Shown here: one piece after another, positions 25,655 to 34,744 of the stretch
Layout: each line of letters begins with the position of its first letter
Numbering within the stretch: the stretch's first letter is position 1
NCBI RefSeq assembly: GCF_001682865.1
Contig: NZ_MAQX01000011.1
Span: 650,987-714,986, forward strand
Origin: Bacillus sp. FJAT-26390
Lineage (GTDB): Bacteria > Bacillota > Bacilli > Paenibacillales > Paenibacillaceae
Direction of reading: 5' to 3'
Length of the DNA: 64,000 nt
The notes under the pieces: model-generated
Databases searched by the model: none
Told to the model about the DNA's origin: nothing
Seen by the model: only the letters and a program-made list of their open reading frames with translations
Made by a program: the position numbers and the translations under genes

Positions 25655-27469
25655 TTACCCCAATATTTTCCGAATGCGATTATAAATTTTGTTTTTCACT
25701 TTAAACAAAAATGTACCAAAAGACATTCCCTTGATATTGTAAACTACAGTTTGTGGTCTGCTCAGTATGTGATCAGCATCCTTAAACCAAGTACCTATTG
25801 GTAAATTTGTTTGTTTATCTACATACTTATTGCGAACAACTGTTAGATACTTATCAAATAATAATTGTCTTGAATGATGATGTTGAACTTCAGCAGGTAC
25901 TCTATAAACGGATGTGACTTTATCCAAATAAATAAAATCATAATTCAAAGCGTATTTCAACCACAAATCCCAGTCTTCTAGAACTTCCAACTCAGGGTCG
26001 ATACCTCCGAGTTCATTATATAATTCCTTTGAAAAAAGAACCGACTGAATTGGAAAGTAGTTATGATGCAGCAAAACTAGTCTATTAAATGGCTGTCTGT
26101 GCTGAACATTGTGAAATAGTTCCTCATAATTATAGGGGTCTTTTGAAATAACCTTAATTGGAGTTTCAAACGCATGAGCATATGCCGCTTTTTTATCCGG
26201 ATTATTAACTAATTGCGTACATAAAACTTCAATATGATCCGCATATAATACATCATCATCATCTAAGAAATTCAAATATACTCCACTTGCTTTCTCCATA
26301 GCTATATTTCCCACTATGCAACGACCTACTTTATCCCCTGTAGCATGATATACAATGTTCAAATCATCAAATTCTTCCTCAATTAATGCTTTCGAAATAG
26401 CTGCGCCATCCTCAACTATGACTACTTCAATATTCGAATAGGTCTGGTTTCTTACACTTTGCAATGCTTCTCTCAACATTGCAGGTCTTCCACACGTACG
26501 AATTAATATAGAAACAAGTGGTGTTTTTTTAGGAAGTTGGTTAACATAAAATGCACCATCACGTATAATGTCATAATCCCAAAGGTGATATGACGGACTA
26601 AATGTAAGTTGTTTATTGTTTCTTTTCCAACTTCTGAATCGTTGACCTTCTGCTAAGCTATTGATAAGCTTTCTTAGAACAGTTTTTTTGTGACCATAAA
26701 ATGGTACTTTATTAAAAAATAAACTGTAATAAAGAATATATCCTTTTATAATATCTCGAATACTTCCAAATTTATAACGCAACATTAAATTGTTATATGT
26801 ACTATTATAAAATTGATTTGGCTTAACTTCACCAGCGCTTTCATATGTGTAGTGATGTATTATACTCTTTGGAACATATATTAACTGATATCCGTTTGCT
26901 CTAAATCGCCAACTGAGATCTACATCTTCTGCATACATAAATATTTTTTCATCAAACATGCCAATTTTAACAAAAACTTCTCGAAGAACCATACTTGCCG
27001 CTCCACTTGCCCACGAAAGTTCCATTGTAATCGGATTGTAATTTTTAGGGTGTTCATAAGGGAATTGCCTGCATTCCCATAAAGCTGTATGTTTGTTGCT
27101 GTTAATTGCATTACTCATAAGGACGTTTAATGCATTCTCTTCTACTTCCGTATCTACATTCAAAAACAAAACATATTTTTGTTCCGTTTTATTAACTCCA
27201 TAATTATTCGCTGCTCCAAAACCAGTGTTAGTACTAAGAAAATGAAAATTATATCCTCCGAAGTAATGAGAATTGGTATAGTTTTCAATAATAGATTTAG
27301 TATGATCAGTCGAATTATTATCTACAAATGTAATATGAATCTTTTCAAGAGGGAATTTCCCTTTTACAAGACTCGACAAACAATTCTCTATCCATTTCTC
27401 TGAATTATACGTAACTATTATTATATCTAATGATTCTATGTTTTTTTCATGTTCATAATGTGAATTCAT
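25655..27469 (-). CDS. Two-domain family 2 glycosyltransferase
   Basis: About 604 residues from ATG 27469, which overlaps the methyltransferase stop codon (ATGA). Two GT-A domains in series: the first (about 10-270) has LDIIIVTYNSE, VDNNSTDHT, LNVDTEV and FMYAEDVDLSWRFRANGY, like WbbL-type rhamnosyltransferases; the second (about 320-560) has PLVSILIRTCGRP and LDDDDVLYADH. A fused enzyme with two active sites can add two residues in turn. It lies between the methyltransferase and YfhO-like genes. The longer frame to 27532 would overlap the methyltransferase by 67 nt. Confidence 0.88.
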   Translation of the reverse strand: MNSHYEHEKNIESLDIIIVTYNSEKWIENCLSSLVKGKFPLEKIHITFVDNNSTDHTKSIIENYTNSHYFGGYNFHFLSTNTGFGAANNYGVNKTEQKYVLFLNVDTEVEENALNVLMSNAINSNKHTALWECRQFPYEHPKNYNPITMELSWASGAASMVLREVFVKIGMFDEKIFMYAEDVDLSWRFRANGYQLIYVPKSIIHHYTYESAGEVKPNQFYNSTYNNLMLRYKFGSIRDIIKGYILYYSLFFNKVPFYGHKKTVLRKLINSLAEGQRFRSWKRNNKQLTFSPSYHLWDYDIIRDGAFYVNQLPKKTPLVSILIRTCGRPAMLREALQSVRNQTYSNIEVVIVEDGAAISKALIEEEFDDLNIVYHATGDKVGRCIVGNIAMEKASGVYLNFLDDDDVLYADHIEVLCTQLVNNPDKKAAYAHAFETPIKVISKDPYNYEELFHNVQHRQPFNRLVLLHHNYFPIQSVLFSKELYNELGGIDPELEVLEDWDLWLKYALNYDFIYLDKVTSVYRVPAEVQHHHSRQLLFDKYLTVVRNKYVDKQTNLPIGTWFKDADHILSRPQTVVYNIKGMSFGTFLFKVKNKIYNRIRKILG

Positions 27470-28926
27470 TTTCGACCTGCCACTCCTCTTAATACATCTT
27501 TTATCCAACGAAAAGGCTTTGTTAATTTCCAAGAACGAGAATTCAACAATTGGTGAATCATCTCTTGGGATTCTTTTAACTGTTGATTTAATAATTTAAT
27601 ATTGCTTTGAAATTGATTTATTGCCTCTTCTTTGTGAGTTAACTGAAATTGCAATTCTTTTTCCCGACTTACTAATTCGTTTGAGAATATAGTCAATACC
27701 TTATATTCATCTTGGAGATTCAACAATTCATTTTTATTTAATCTATTGTCATTTGTTAAATCACCAATGTGAGTAACAAGATTTGAGTATTCTTCTTGAA
27801 CTTCTTTTTTTATGCTCATATTTACACTAAGTTGATACTCTTCTACAGTCCCTTCTAATTCAAAATTAAAGAGTAGCTGCGGATCATTTCCATTTGCATA
27901 TAATATATATTTATTATAAAGTTGAATACTCTCAGCACCGTGAAGTATTTGAACACAATCCGCAATTTCAGTATTTGTCCAAAACTTGATAATTGAACCT
28001 TGTTGATTTAACAAAGTAATATGATCAATTTCAATTATAGATTTAAAATTAGTTGGATCCAATCTAAGTGGATATTTAAGGCTTGGACCTTCGATTTTAA
28101 AGTCATATGTATTAAAACCGAAATCATTAGAATTAACAGGAATTTTCAAAGATGATTCTTCAGTATAGTTCTTATCCTTAGCCCAAAATAACTGAGCGTA
28201 CTCTGCTAAAATATACGAATTATTATCTTGTTCTTCTGTCTCCGAAACTTCTTCACTTACCTTACCGGAAACGGTTATAAATTGATAAACATGAGCATCT
28301 TTATTTTTTTTTAGGTAATTTCCAATTTCTTGAGGTACGCTTGAATAATCGCGTTGCAGTTCTGTATGTTCAGGTAAAATGTTAGCACTTTTCCATTTAA
28401 TCGGTTGTAATCCAGCATCTTTAATTAGTTGTTTTACGCTTTCTCGAGTAAAGAACCTTATATGCGTGTTATCAAGTAGACCTAAAGGCCGATATTCAAA
28501 TTTCCCATGTAATAATTCCATTATTACAGCTGAATGCCCTATGTTAGGAATAGAAGTTAAAATAGTGCCTCCTGGCTTTAAGAAAGAACTAGCTTCTCTC
28601 AAAACTGCTACAGGGTTCCTTAAGTGTTCTAAAACATCTGCAAAAACAATGTGGTCAAACAAAGTACCTGTAGGTATCTCTTTCATCCAAACTAGTGATT
28701 CAGCATCACAAACAATCATCTTCTCAACAAAAACTTCAGCAATTTTTGCTGCCTCAGCATCAATTTCGACACCGATTACTTTGCAGCCAAGCTCATGTTT
28801 AAGGTAGGCTGTCATATATCCTTTTGCCGGTCCAAATTCTAAAACAGTGGTCTTAGGCTGGATTTCTCTTAAAATTAGCGATAGCGAATTATCTGATAAC
28901 ATATCTATATTAAAATCATATTTCAT
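27466..28926 (-). CDS. Class I methyltransferase with coiled-coil tail
   Basis: 486 residues in three parts. Residues about 15-200 form a SAM-dependent methyltransferase domain (VLEFGPAKGYMTAYL, GVEIDAEAA, FADVLEHLRNP). Residues about 230-370 form a beta-rich domain of the kind often attached to surface-glycan enzymes. Residues about 380-465 are a strong coiled coil, followed by a basic amphipathic end (SRSWKLTKPFRWIKDVL). The gene starts 9 bp after the stop of the Wzt gene. The layout recalls chain-terminating methyltransferases such as WbdD, where a coiled coil sets chain length; that role is inference. Confidence 0.83.
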   Translation of the reverse strand: MKYDFNIDMLSDNSLSLILREIQPKTTVLEFGPAKGYMTAYLKHELGCKVIGVEIDAEAAKIAEVFVEKMIVCDAESLVWMKEIPTGTLFDHIVFADVLEHLRNPVAVLREASSFLKPGGTILTSIPNIGHSAVIMELLHGKFEYRPLGLLDNTHIRFFTRESVKQLIKDAGLQPIKWKSANILPEHTELQRDYSSVPQEIGNYLKKNKDAHVYQFITVSGKVSEEVSETEEQDNNSYILAEYAQLFWAKDKNYTEESSLKIPVNSNDFGFNTYDFKIEGPSLKYPLRLDPTNFKSIIEIDHITLLNQQGSIIKFWTNTEIADCVQILHGAESIQLYNKYILYANGNDPQLLFNFELEGTVEEYQLSVNMSIKKEVQEEYSNLVTHIGDLTNDNRLNKNELLNLQDEYKVLTIFSNELVSREKELQFQLTHKEEAINQFQSNIKLLNQQLKESQEMIHQLLNSRSWKLTKPFRWIKDVLRGVAGRK

Positions 28927-28934
28927 GACATCTT

Positions 28935-30140
28935 CTACCTTTCAAAATCCCATTTATGATTAATAAAAGTTAGACCTTCTGCAAAATATAGGTTTGAGCT
29001 TACTCGGAAAGACTCGTATCTTGCTTTATAGTCTAACCTAACTAATCCAGAACTCTCAAAAAAACCGACATCAATAGAATATGTACCAGGCAATAGTTTT
29101 ATTTGTTCATATTTTAAAATCAACTTATATTCCCCTGGTACTTCAGGCAATGGGTATTTATCTAGTTTTGTATTAAGTCCACAAATGTAGGTACCCTGCC
29201 TATCAAACAATGCGATACCGCCTACTATATTTTCCTGCTTCTTAAATTGTCTATATGAAAGCTCAACGAAAATATCCTCATCAAATTCAAACTCTTTCTT
29301 TATAATTCCTTCTTTGTTTTTAAACTCAACTTTATCAATAGAAATAACATGTGTTAAAGAATTATCTACTTGTTCGCTTTCATCATCTTTATTCTCCGAG
29401 TCTAAACCAAACTTCATAAAATCTTCGTAGTTTTTTGTTACGGTATTTGCATCACCACGTTGATGAATTTGACCATCAATCATCCATATTGCCTCATCAC
29501 AAAAATTACGTATTGAGTATCCATCGTGACTGACAAATAATATTGTCTTGCCTTCATTTTTGAAAGTCTTCATTTTTTCAATACACTTTAACTGAAATTG
29601 CATGTCACCGACAGCCAGTGCTTCATCAACTATAAGAATATCCGGATTAACATGGATAGCACAGGAAAATGCCAGTCGCACAAACATGCCAGATGAATAA
29701 GTCTTTACAGGTTGATCTATGAATTCACCAATATCTGCAAACTGTTCAATTGACTCCATTCTATCTTTAATTTCAGTAGGACTAAATCCATTAATGGCGC
29801 CATTCATTATTACATTTTCTCTACCTGTAAATTCAGGATTGAAGCCGCTTCCTAATTCAAGCAATGCCGCGATTCTTCCGTTGATACTTACTTCTCCTTC
29901 TGTCGGTTGCAATGTCTGAGCTATTATTTGTAATAATGTACTTTTTCCCGATCCATTTTTCCCGATAATTCCAATAGTCTGACCCTTATGCAACGACATC
30001 GTTATATTCTTTAATGACCAAAATTCTCTGTACGTTTTCTTCCTTAAAATAGATTGTTTAAGTCGATCTATAGGTTTTTCATACATTTTAAATGATTTAC
30101 TAACCCCTGTGAGTGAAATAATTGGTGAATCAGAGGACAT
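28935..30140 (-). CDS. wzt: Polysaccharide ABC exporter ATPase (Wzt-type)
   Basis: 401 residues from ATG 30140 with AAAGGCGG upstream. The N-terminal nucleotide-binding domain has Walker A GKNGSGKST, signature YSSGMFVRLAF and Walker B ILIVDEALAVGD. The C-terminal 150 residues (from about 250) form an extra beta domain like Wzt-C, which in O9a-type systems recognises the modified non-reducing end of the glycan before export. It overlaps the permease gene by 11 nt. TagH-like teichoic acid exporters are related, but the long C-terminal domain favours Wzt. Confidence 0.88.
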   Translation of the reverse strand: MSSDSPIISLTGVSKSFKMYEKPIDRLKQSILRKKTYREFWSLKNITMSLHKGQTIGIIGKNGSGKSTLLQIIAQTLQPTEGEVSINGRIAALLELGSGFNPEFTGRENVIMNGAINGFSPTEIKDRMESIEQFADIGEFIDQPVKTYSSGMFVRLAFSCAIHVNPDILIVDEALAVGDMQFQLKCIEKMKTFKNEGKTILFVSHDGYSIRNFCDEAIWMIDGQIHQRGDANTVTKNYEDFMKFGLDSENKDDESEQVDNSLTHVISIDKVEFKNKEGIIKKEFEFDEDIFVELSYRQFKKQENIVGGIALFDRQGTYICGLNTKLDKYPLPEVPGEYKLILKYEQIKLLPGTYSIDVGFFESSGLVRLDYKARYESFRVSSNLYFAEGLTFINHKWDFER

Positions 30141-30942
30141 CTGCAAAACCGCCTTTCGTTTTCTGAAACCATAAATAACCTAGCCATGACAAAAGCATGC
30201 CAATGAGAGTTCCTATAATTAACCATGTCCAATCTGGTGACTGGCCTAGTATAATGACTTTTCTCATATCTTCAACAACATAGCTTATTGGATTCAAGTA
30301 ATAAAAAACTCGAAAGCTTTCTGGAATAATTGAAATAGGATAGAAAATAGGACTTAAAAACATAAGTGCTTGAACTGCCAATCCTAAAAATTGTCCAATA
30401 TCACGGATGAAGACCCCTAACGAAGCAAAGAACCACCCTAATCCTAAAGTCATAAATAGTAATGGCAACAAAACTATAGGTACAAAGACTATAGTCCAAT
30501 TAAAAACCCCCATCAATAAAATTAATCCTAGCGTCAAAATTGAAAGGCTTATTAAAAAATGCACTAGCGCAGCACCTAAAATAGTAATTGGTAGTATTTC
30601 TAGTGGAAATACTACTTTCTTCACATAGTTAGGATTGTTTATCACAACACTAGGCGAACGTGTAATTACATCAGAAAATAAATTAAAAGTAATTAATCCG
30701 CAGAATAAAATCAGTGCAAATTCCACTTGACTTTCGCCTACGCCGCTTCCCCATTTTGCTTTGAAAACGACACTAAAAAAATAAGTGTATATGACAAGCA
30801 TCATTAATGGATTAATAAATGACCAAACTATTCCTAAATATGATCCCCTATACCTTCCTATTACTTCCCTCTTAATAAACTGATTAATTAAACTTTTTTG
30901 CCTCCATAATTTGCTGAGCATATAATCTTTTGAATTAATCAT
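30130..30942 (-). CDS. wzm: Polysaccharide ABC exporter permease (Wzm/TagG type)
   Basis: About 270 residues, six predicted helices, ABC-2 family. The typical start region FIKREVIGRYRGSYLGIVWSF and NPISYVVEDMRKVIILG are visible. With Wzt it exports undecaprenyl-diphosphate-linked glycan. The best start is the second ATG (30942) behind GAGGT. It is the first recognisable gene of the minus-strand glycan run and sits at the head of the AT-rich cassette. Confidence 0.9.
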   Translation of the reverse strand: MINSKDYMLSKLWRQKSLINQFIKREVIGRYRGSYLGIVWSFINPLMMLVIYTYFFSVVFKAKWGSGVGESQVEFALILFCGLITFNLFSDVITRSPSVVINNPNYVKKVVFPLEILPITILGAALVHFLISLSILTLGLILLMGVFNWTIVFVPIVLLPLLFMTLGLGWFFASLGVFIRDIGQFLGLAVQALMFLSPIFYPISIIPESFRVFYYLNPISYVVEDMRKVIILGQSPDWTWLIIGTLIGMLLSWLGYLWFQKTKGGFADVL

Positions 30943-30981
30943 TAGCATACCTCGATCTGTCTATTTTTGTTTAATACGATT

Positions 30982-31011
30982 GTCTATTTAAATAGACGTT
31001 TAAATTTAAAC
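30982..31011. promoter_or_regulatory. Two adjoining perfect palindromes upstream of wzm
   Basis: GTCTATTTAAATAGAC (30982-30997) is directly followed by GTTTAAATTTAAAC (30998-31011). Both are perfect inverted repeats, 40 bp upstream of the wzm start, in the 344-bp gap between wzm and the divergent ligase-like gene. They may be operators or a leader structure; no promoter pair could be assigned with confidence in this gap. Confidence 0.5.
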
Positions 31012-31085
31012 TTCACCTATGTTTACTAATAATAACGATACTTCACCCTCGTTATCTTACCAAAGTTTCCAACACATTCATACAT

Positions 31086-31196
31086 TTATATCCTTCCAAA
31101 ACCAAAAGTTTTGTAGAATTCTCGCTTAAATTGTCTAAAGTCGACAAACCCATTTCCTACAAATTTGTAAACGTCATACATTTTTAATCTTTCCAT
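31086..31196 (-). CDS. Candidate 36-residue leader ORF upstream of wzm
   Basis: Minus-strand ATG at 31196 with GGGGGAG about 12 nt upstream, running to TAA at 31086. The product is rich in aromatic and basic residues (MYDVYKFVG, FVDFRQFKREFYK). The same frame continues past the stop for another 20 codons, starting at a second ATG, so it could also be a remnant of a longer gene. No family is recognised. Codon content matches the AT-rich surroundings. Confidence 0.3.
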   Translation of the reverse strand: MERLKMYDVYKFVGNGFVDFRQFKREFYKTFGFGRI

Positions 31197-31286
31197 TATA
31201 GTAATCTACTCCCCCATTTGTTAAAATACAAAATGAAGCAATATCTGTTGCATATATACATAACTATGGATGAGGAGTACTTACGA

Positions 31287-33548
31287 ATGAGCGCACGAAA
31301 CAAATCAAAAAGCAGTACGCAGCCCAAAGCCGCTGATCTATCGCTTTTGAGGTGGATTGGGACGATAGGACTTGCCCTATTTCTGGTTATTTTCCCATAT
31401 GAAAAAGGATTATTCAATGGCTACGAGCTCAGCTTTGAAGGGCCAATTTATGGAGCCATCATCTTTGGATACATCCTGTTGATCGTAACGGCAGCTTACA
31501 TGTTCCGCAGCACGCTGATGAACAGCTACCGAAGTATTTTGTCGATTGCCGTCATGGTGCTTCCGCTCATTTATTGGTTATCTTCCTTTCAAGCGGTATC
31601 CAGCTATTATGCAAAGTTTATGACTCTCGTTTTTTTCCTGCTTGCCGCTCTCTTTATATGCGGGCTTTATTTGGCAGAATCCAAGCTCTCTCGCAAAACG
31701 ATTGAATATGCGCTTATGCTCTCCTCCTATTTAATTGTCATCTTTGGCTTATTCAATCTCTTTGGCCAAATGTACTATAGAGATGCCTTGTGGCTTGCGC
31801 ATGATGGCTATCGCCTTGCATCTGTTTTTCAATATTCAAATACATATGCCGGCTTCCTAGCTGCTTTATTTTTTGTTAGTCTCTACTATGCCGTACACTG
31901 CATACGTCCTTCGGCACGGCTCATCCATGCTGCGATGCTTGTACCGATTTGGATTTCGTTCATGTTTACCTATTCTCGTGGCGCAATCGTAGTAATACCC
32001 GTTATGGTACTTCTTATTTTGCCGTTTCTACGCTTTACGAAACAAATCGCATACCTCGTATTTATGATATTGTCCGTAGTCGTCTCGATGGCTATATTGG
32101 GCAAGCTTACGAAGAATGCTGATGCGATTGCTACTCTTGTACAACCTACCGAAACGAAAGCACCAAGCACAATTTCATTGTTCAGCTCCCTGCCATTGCA
32201 AAACTGGGGACTACTGCTGCTTGGGATGGTCATTACTGCCGGCTTAATCTTGCTCTATCATACGAAGGCCAATGCTTTCCTTGAAGCAAAACTAACAAAA
32301 CTCTCTGCTTACAAATGGTCATTTGCAGTTGTACCTGTAGTAGCTATCGTCCTTGCAGCCATTGCCGCAGGAAGCCTACTGGGCAGCAGTGCCATTCGCG
32401 GTTTGCTTCCAGATAAAATTGCCTCTCGCTTCGAAAATATTAATTTACAACAGCACAGCGTACTAGAACGATTGACGTTCTACAAGGATGGCCTTCACGT
32501 AGCCGAGGATTATCCGCTGCTTGGCGGAGGCGGCGGCGCTTGGCAGGCAATGTATGAGCAATATCAGAACAACCCTTATTGGAGCAGACAAGCACATAGC
32601 TTCTTCGTTCAATCGCTTGTAGAAACCGGCTGGATCGGATTAATCGCTCTGCTTGCTCTGCTTGCATTTGTATACAGCTTATATATCCGCTCTTTCATAC
32701 GTTATCCCGAGCTGCGCGGCAGTCACTTTATCTTTTTTATTTTTTCATTAACACTGCTTATTCACAGCGCAATCGATTTCGATATGAGTTACTTGTTCAT
32801 TAGCACACTTGTATTTATCTCTCTAGGCTGTATGATAGCACCTTATAGCAGTAAGCTAATTATTGAACGGTTAAAAGGAACGAAGGAACGCTCTTGGCAA
32901 AAGGTTGCTTACCCTGCGGTGCTTGCAGTGCTTTCCTTATTCCTGTTAGTCATAGCGATTCGAGAGAACAGCGGCGTTCAAAAATACCAAAAAGTATACG
33001 CATTAGCCGTTCAGCAGCAGACGCCTTTGGATCAACTTATGCCAATGCTGAATGAAACGATTAAAGTATCGCCTAAACATTCCACCTTCCTTCTAACGAA
33101 GGCTGAGTGGCTCGAGCAAGCATACAAACAAACGTCTGATTCAAACTACCTTGATGAAGCAATAAGCACGGTAAAACAAGGACGCGACTCAGATCCCTAT
33201 AACCGCGGACTTCTCTTGGCACAATACCGCCTTCTTCAACAGAAGGGGCAATTCGAGGATTCGCTTGCTATCATTGATGAAGGCGTCAGCAAATTTCCTT
33301 GGGACATCAAACTTTATGAAGCTGCTGTAACCTCATATGCAAAAGCAAATCAGACCGCGCTTTCGGAACAAAAAGGGGATAAAGCCAAGGAATACGCGCA
33401 GCGCGTTACCGATCTCTCCAATGAAGTAAAAAGAAGAATCGAGCAGCTTGCTTCCTTGCCGCCTGAACAGCAGCAGGGCCGTTCCTTCGCTATCACACCA
33501 ACTATGCAGGAAGCTATAGCTCAGACCGAGCTCGCAGCCGCGCAATAG
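31287..33548 (+). CDS. O-antigen ligase/polymerase-like membrane protein with TPR tail
   Basis: 753 residues from ATG 31287, 9 nt after GAGGAG; the frame extends upstream but without a ribosome site. About twelve helices in residues 20-570, with the Wzy_C-type periplasmic motif (RLTFYKDGLHVAEDYPLLGG followed by AWQAMYEQYQ). The last 180 residues hold TPR-like helical repeats. Relatives include O-antigen ligases, polymerases and protein O-oligosaccharyltransferases such as those in S-layer glycosylation loci. It is divergent from wzm, of normal composition, and is the best candidate for moving the exported glycan onto its final acceptor. Confidence 0.82.
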   Translation: MSARNKSKSSTQPKAADLSLLRWIGTIGLALFLVIFPYEKGLFNGYELSFEGPIYGAIIFGYILLIVTAAYMFRSTLMNSYRSILSIAVMVLPLIYWLSSFQAVSSYYAKFMTLVFFLLAALFICGLYLAESKLSRKTIEYALMLSSYLIVIFGLFNLFGQMYYRDALWLAHDGYRLASVFQYSNTYAGFLAALFFVSLYYAVHCIRPSARLIHAAMLVPIWISFMFTYSRGAIVVIPVMVLLILPFLRFTKQIAYLVFMILSVVVSMAILGKLTKNADAIATLVQPTETKAPSTISLFSSLPLQNWGLLLLGMVITAGLILLYHTKANAFLEAKLTKLSAYKWSFAVVPVVAIVLAAIAAGSLLGSSAIRGLLPDKIASRFENINLQQHSVLERLTFYKDGLHVAEDYPLLGGGGGAWQAMYEQYQNNPYWSRQAHSFFVQSLVETGWIGLIALLALLAFVYSLYIRSFIRYPELRGSHFIFFIFSLTLLIHSAIDFDMSYLFISTLVFISLGCMIAPYSSKLIIERLKGTKERSWQKVAYPAVLAVLSLFLLVIAIRENSGVQKYQKVYALAVQQQTPLDQLMPMLNETIKVSPKHSTFLLTKAEWLEQAYKQTSDSNYLDEAISTVKQGRDSDPYNRGLLLAQYRLLQQKGQFEDSLAIIDEGVSKFPWDIKLYEAAVTSYAKANQTALSEQKGDKAKEYAQRVTDLSNEVKRRIEQLASLPPEQQQGRSFAITPTMQEAIAQTELAAAQ

Positions 33549-33580
33549 ATCCTTTCCTATCACTAGCATTACCAATGACT

Positions 33581-33613
33581 GTCCGCCCGCACCATTCGTG
33601 CATGGCGGGCGGT
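33581..33613 (+). terminator. Terminator after the ligase-like gene
   Basis: GC-rich stem CCGCCCGC / GCGGGCGG followed by TCTTTCTTCTTTC, 33 bp beyond the stop codon. Confidence 0.7.
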
Positions 33614-33725
33614 CTTTCTTCTTTCTAGCGCAAGTTTTATGGCATGTTTTAAGGCTTCCACGAATAAATAGCAATAGAACGTTCTGATCGATCAAGTCTT
33701 AAGCTCAGCCGGAAGGAGCAGGCTA

Positions 33726-34739
33726 TTGAAACATACGCGGAAGCCAAAGTGGTCCTTTGTCGTGATGCGCGGCGCGGATAAAACCGTGAAGCAGTTTCAC
33801 GTGTCAAAGCGATCTGTCTTAGCCGCGCCTACGGCCGCGGTTCTAGCGGTTACGGGCTGCATTGGAGGGCTCCAAATAAAGTCAGCCTATGAGCTGCATC
33901 ATTTGGAGGAACAATTGTCCATGCAGGATGCAGAATTTTCCCAAACCGTAACCGAGAAAGACGAAGCAATCACCTCTTTGCAGCAAGAAATACTAGACCT
34001 ATCGAGTCAAACGCTTGAGATGAAAGCAAAGCTCGATGAATTGCAGCAGCTCGAGCTCAAGCTGAAGCAGTTCATTGAGAACTATGGGAACAAAGCTGCT
34101 CCCTCATCTTACCTTGCGCCTAGCAAAACATCATCATCTTCCTCGCGAACGCTGCCTATTTTGTCCTCTATATCCAGCATTCACTCCACTAGCTTGCAAG
34201 AATCAAAAAAGTTCGCATTACTCGCACAAAACACCGGCTATGATCTCGCTTCACTTCATGGGATGGTCGATACGATGGAGGAGTCGCTTGCGCTCACGCT
34301 TGAGCTGGCGCAAACGACAAAATCCTCCGTGGATGCCTATCCCTCTACTTGGCCGACGCGCTCTAAGCTGCTGACATCCGGTTTTGGTTATCGGAGCGAT
34401 CCGTTTACCGGGCGTTCCACGTTTCATGCTGGCATTGACATAACAGGCAAGCTTGGTGATCCCGTACTTAGCGCAGCAGACGGCACAGTATCCGAAATTG
34501 GCTTTAACAGCTCTTTAGGCCACTATATCGTTATCGATCATCTGGGAGGCCTTCAAAGCGCCTATATGCACTTAAAACAGATCGAAGCCAGTGAAGGCGA
34601 TGAAATCGTCCGCGGAGAGAAAATCGGCTTATTGGGCTCAAGCGGAAGAAGCACAGGTCCGCATTTGCATTTTCAGATCATGCAGAAAAATGAACCAGTC
34701 AATCCTATTAAATTTCTGGCGCTCATAAAGGAGGACTAG
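33726..34739 (+). CDS. Membrane-anchored M23 metallopeptidase
   Basis: 337 residues: one membrane anchor (about 31-50), a coiled coil (about 55-120), a Ser-rich linker and a C-terminal LytM domain with H234-xxx-D238 (FHAGID), H282 and H313-x-H315 (GPHLHF), so the zinc site is intact and the enzyme should be active on peptidoglycan peptides. TTG start at 33726 behind AAGGAG. The bactofilin gene begins 5 bp after its stop. M23 peptidase plus bactofilin is a widespread pair in cell-shape control. Confidence 0.9.
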   Translation: MKHTRKPKWSFVVMRGADKTVKQFHVSKRSVLAAPTAAVLAVTGCIGGLQIKSAYELHHLEEQLSMQDAEFSQTVTEKDEAITSLQQEILDLSSQTLEMKAKLDELQQLELKLKQFIENYGNKAAPSSYLAPSKTSSSSSRTLPILSSISSIHSTSLQESKKFALLAQNTGYDLASLHGMVDTMEESLALTLELAQTTKSSVDAYPSTWPTRSKLLTSGFGYRSDPFTGRSTFHAGIDITGKLGDPVLSAADGTVSEIGFNSSLGHYIVIDHLGGLQSAYMHLKQIEASEGDEIVRGEKIGLLGSSGRSTGPHLHFQIMQKNEPVNPIKFLALIKED

Positions 34740-34744
34740 AACTT

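Noticed and set aside
16600..31220. Mobile element or genomic island with its own integration genes
   Set aside because: No transposase, integrase, flanking direct repeats or IS ends were found; the AT-rich block looks like a recombined cassette.
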